A stretch of 64,000 nt of DNA from positions 1 to 64,000 of the forward strand of contig JALQPE010000569.1 in NCBI GenBank assembly GCA_030407315.1, read 5' to 3'. This document shows, in pieces, positions 60,961 through 64,000 of the stretch. Numbering within the stretch: position 1 is the stretch's first letter; each line of letters begins with the position of its first letter. The notes under the pieces are model-generated. The model searched no databases. It was not told where the DNA came from and saw nothing but the letters and a program-made list of their open reading frames with translations. The DNA comes from Asparagopsis taxiformis (Eukaryota; Rhodophyta; Florideophyceae; Bonnemaisoniales; Bonnemaisoniaceae). Both the position numbers and the translations under genes were made by a program.

Positions 60961-63900
60961 TGAGGACTTATTTCGCGGTCGTCTTGTTCGACCAAAGCGG
61001 CCCATGGACATCTGTGAGCGACAATTTTCCGCGGAACTGTGTTCTGCTGAACCACGAGACGAGGAAGAACGCGCAGCTCTATGAGGTATCTGTGAATGTT
61101 GTGGAAATGATTGGTTCATCGTGCACCGGACTAATCTCAGATGCGTTGATAGAAGTTCCCGAGTAGCATCTGATTCTCTAGGGATTTGGTTCTGGGCGAT
61201 GATTGATATGCGCTGTGCACTGTCGTGGAAATGGAAGTTTGTTCAAGCTGGTCAAACCTAACTCATAATAGTTTCGTCCGATAGGAATGGTTGTCGTCTG
61301 CATCGTTCGATACGTTTGGTACGCGTAGAAAATTTTTCCGCAAAGTGAAATTCTTGGTGTTAAGCAGGAACTTGTTGTGCCAGCTAGAGATTTGAAAACG
61401 AATGGTTGGGTGTTCATGATTCTACTGGGGTATAGTGTACGATGTGGAAATGACCATGATTACAAGGGAGTGTTTAGCTGGGGGCGAAGGACCTGGACTT
61501 TGTGTTCTTTCGGCTAGAGAGCTGCCATACTTGCAATGGGTAGTAATTTGAAGAGCCGGAAATGATATCCTGTCCAGAAAGAAATTGATAAACAACACGA
61601 ACTTGAATGCTACCTATGAGGATGGCTGTACGAGAGATGCATGCACGGATATTGATCAAGTAATCGTCTGGATCGCAGTGTAAGCGATGCGGAGTGTAAA
61701 TAGACCATATGGTGACGAAGAACAAAGGTAGAGGGCGAAAAGATGTACTATAGCGGAAATTGGAGGTCAGGCCGTGAGAGCGGTAATACGTTCGGTCTAA
61801 ATATTCGCTGATCCGAAAACTTGCAGAAGTTCAACTACCGCGCTGAGATCGCAACGGGGTAGCAGATGAAATGACAGAGCTATCACCGTTACTAGAAAGA
61901 GGGTTGTTACGAAACTGCTCCCAGTCCGAAGGTTAGTCGCTCGATTTGATGGGATGGGGAACAACAAGGATTCGCTGGAGCCTTCTAAATTCCCAGAACT
62001 TGGGGTTTGAACTTCTAGTTTGGAGTTACGAGCTTCGGGGGAGCTGTCCAGGAACACATCCTCTCTGAACTGAGTCATCACCCTGAAAGGTCGATTCTCG
62101 GACGTCGTGTCTATGAACCTGAGCCTGGTCCCAGCCCAGGAAGGTGACCTTACGGTCGCGTCGCGAATCTGTTTTCGTGACATTCCGTCATCGATTGAAA
62201 CGAACAGCCCCTCCAAAGTCGATTTCGCGGTCGTCAGTATCGCGGTTCTGAAGGTCTTGGCACCGTCGGGAAAGACGGACAAATTCCGTCAAAAGATACG
62301 CAGGAAAGAAAACGGGAGATATTTCGACTTGTACACAGCACTAGTGCCCTAGTTTGTGTCTGATGACATCAGGCTGATGCGTTGCACGTGTATCATACCT
62401 CAGGCCGCGCTTCCCCAACCCACTACTAAAGTATCTCCTTCGTTCCTAAAAAGCACGAGGTCTTCATTTGAAATTATATCCGTGATGCCGACGAAAATTG
62501 GCGAATGGCGGCCTTCTGAATGGTAAACATCCAAGACGTGTAGATAGGCGTTGTCAGCGTGATCACTAGACTGGTGATAGAAACTCTTTTAATCGAAGCG
62601 AATAATTGTTCCACTAACACTATCACAACTTGCAGTCCTCTACTTCACAATGGGATTTCTTCTTGTGTGCCCAAACAAGAACTCACGATGTCTTCGTTGT
62701 TTCATCACTCTTTTGCTTCTGATATATTTTTGTATTGGTTTGGTACCTTCGGGGTGGATGATGGTGGAAACAATAATATTCCTTTCAAGTAAGAGTGACC
62801 AGGCAGTCGGGCTTCTGTTAGCTGGAAACCTTGCATCCGTTGTGACAACTCTTGACTTTTTCGTCGATATGGCAAGATTTATCGGAATTTCTGTGCTCGC
62901 TCCCCTACAAGGAAACGTCGAAGAGTCACAGGACAGTATTCCTTAGCTCAGACAGACGGATCAAGTTATGAAAACTGGTACAATTGATTTTGGTTATCGC
63001 CAATGAAGTGATGCAAGTCATGGATTTACACACACACCCCATATGTTGTAAAGTTGAAAAATCCCTGAATTACAGTCCATTGAGTTTTACCATCCTCGCA
63101 TGTTGCGCCACAAACTATACTGTAGTCGATATTGTTCTTCTTAATAAGTACAAGAGTCATGAAATATGCAACTGGTTGGGGTATATGAGGCAAGCAAAAG
63201 ATCTAAACCACACGAAGACCAAAATGCGGTGTGAATCATGATTGATATCCCCCTGTAGCGTTATAATGGAGAGAACAGTGCATTGAATCTCTGTTTCTTC
63301 TCTTCTTGTCCCTCCGATTGTGAATTTTTAAACATGTCTTAGTATCAAACTTACTGTCCTCCTGCCAATGTTAGAATAGTACTACAGTTAATGCGATGCT
63401 AGCACCCTCAAGACCACAGAAAATGTTGTACTTGCGCAGGCACTAGGGCTAGGAACTCTACTCATGTGACTATCCGAACCGGGTGGAGCTCATGGACCAT
63501 AGAGAAGCGGGTATGAACAATCCACCTAGAATGGGACGCTTTCCAAACTGACAGTACTAGAGAATCACAACCCAGTTTCATTTGAGGGTACTAAATTTAA
63601 TTGAGGCATAATCAAAGTTTCCATAACCCTACACCTCTCGTATTATCACTCGATTGGTAGTTTTATTCAATCTTATGGTAGTACGTGTCCACGGTTTTTC
63701 CCTTTTGTGTGGGACAGCTATCATACGTGTTCCTCCTGACAGAGCGTTTTGCGAGAAACATCTGTTTTGGAATTTTCTTTGTGCCATACTTGGGATTCCC
63801 GACTGTTCGGCCGTAGAGAATATTGTGCCTCGCAGATATTGAAGTTGTCATGTCACCTGGTTATATCAATATCCCAACACCGACTACAAGGGGTTTTCCC

Positions 63901-64000
63901 TGCACATGTCTTCGCGATCTAGTTGACAGCGCCCCGGTTCCAAATTTTGTGACCAGCGAGGCAGAATTTTCCATGACGACCGTGAAGTCTGCGATAATTT
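60961..64000. other. region without a convincing gene
   Basis: Several short frames. The best are a 161-codon minus frame (61797-62282), with one possible transmembrane stretch near its C-terminus, and a 98-codon plus frame (62650-62946), with two hydrophobic stretches. Neither has a recognisable family, TATA box or conserved copy, so I list them only as possibilities. Parts of spliced genes running off the window end cannot be excluded. Confidence 0.4.

Noticed and set aside
61797..62282. 161-codon minus frame with one hydrophobic stretch
   Set aside because: Single weak feature, no promoter, family or copy; kept only as a remark in the gap entry.
1..64000. CRISPR array, bacterial operons, Shine-Dalgarno sites or riboswitches
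   Set aside because: The repeats lack the equal-length unique spacers of CRISPR, and TATA boxes, AATAAA signals, Tc1/copia elements and gene spacing are eukaryotic.

Overview
The window looks like nuclear DNA of an intron-poor eukaryote. Ten or more long genes read straight through without introns. TATA boxes sit about 50-130 bases upstream of the chosen ATGs, AATAAA signals follow several stops, there is a eukaryotic tRNA-Met gene without encoded CCA, and there are Tc1/mariner and copia-type elements. Long genes for secreted Cys-rich 'ephrin-receptor-like' proteins, an NB-ARC/WD40 relic, a Sel1-repeat giant and the lack of introns would suit a florideophyte red alga, but this is inference and I cannot prove the lineage from the sequence.

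Layout. Bases 1-3.8 kb are gene-free and full of low-complexity DNA and short tandem modules. Bases 3.8-7.36 kb are AT-rich decayed DNA. Bases 7.36-12.23 kb form a near-perfect palindrome (arms about 1.94 kb, spacer 1.0 kb). Each arm carries a von Willebrand factor A (vWA) gene, one intact and one frameshifted, and the spacer carries a diverged third paralogue. Bases 14.5-23.5 kb hold two tandem paralogues of an unrecognised membrane protein with an internal domain duplication; the first has lost its C-terminus. A second vWA family lies in a 2.2-kb inverted repeat (17.7-19.9 kb and 34.4-36.6 kb). The 14.5 kb between those arms carries the second membrane gene, a secreted glucose/sorbosone dehydrogenase-like protein, a tandem EndoU ribonuclease and a decayed NB-ARC-WD40 gene.

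Bases 37-60 kb are dominated by seven genes for secreted Cys-rich repeat proteins in two subfamilies: 'long' (about 575 aa, four genes) and 'short' (about 318-356 aa, three genes). All three short genes are head-to-head with a long gene. Between the pairs lie a tRNA-Met, a 946-aa Sel1-repeat protein, a single-domain EndoU with a 17-residue Trp-repeat tail, an intact-looking Tc1 element and a copia gag fragment. Bases 60.2-61 kb contain scrambled relics of the long family. Bases 61-64 kb show nothing convincing.

Taken together, the locus is rich in duplicated secreted and membrane proteins with adhesion or recognition-type modules (vWA, Cys-rich repeats), plus RNA-cleaving EndoU proteins and an NLR-type relic. 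It evolves by inverted duplication, gene conversion and decay. A role in cell-surface recognition or defence is a reasonable hypothesis, not something the sequence proves.
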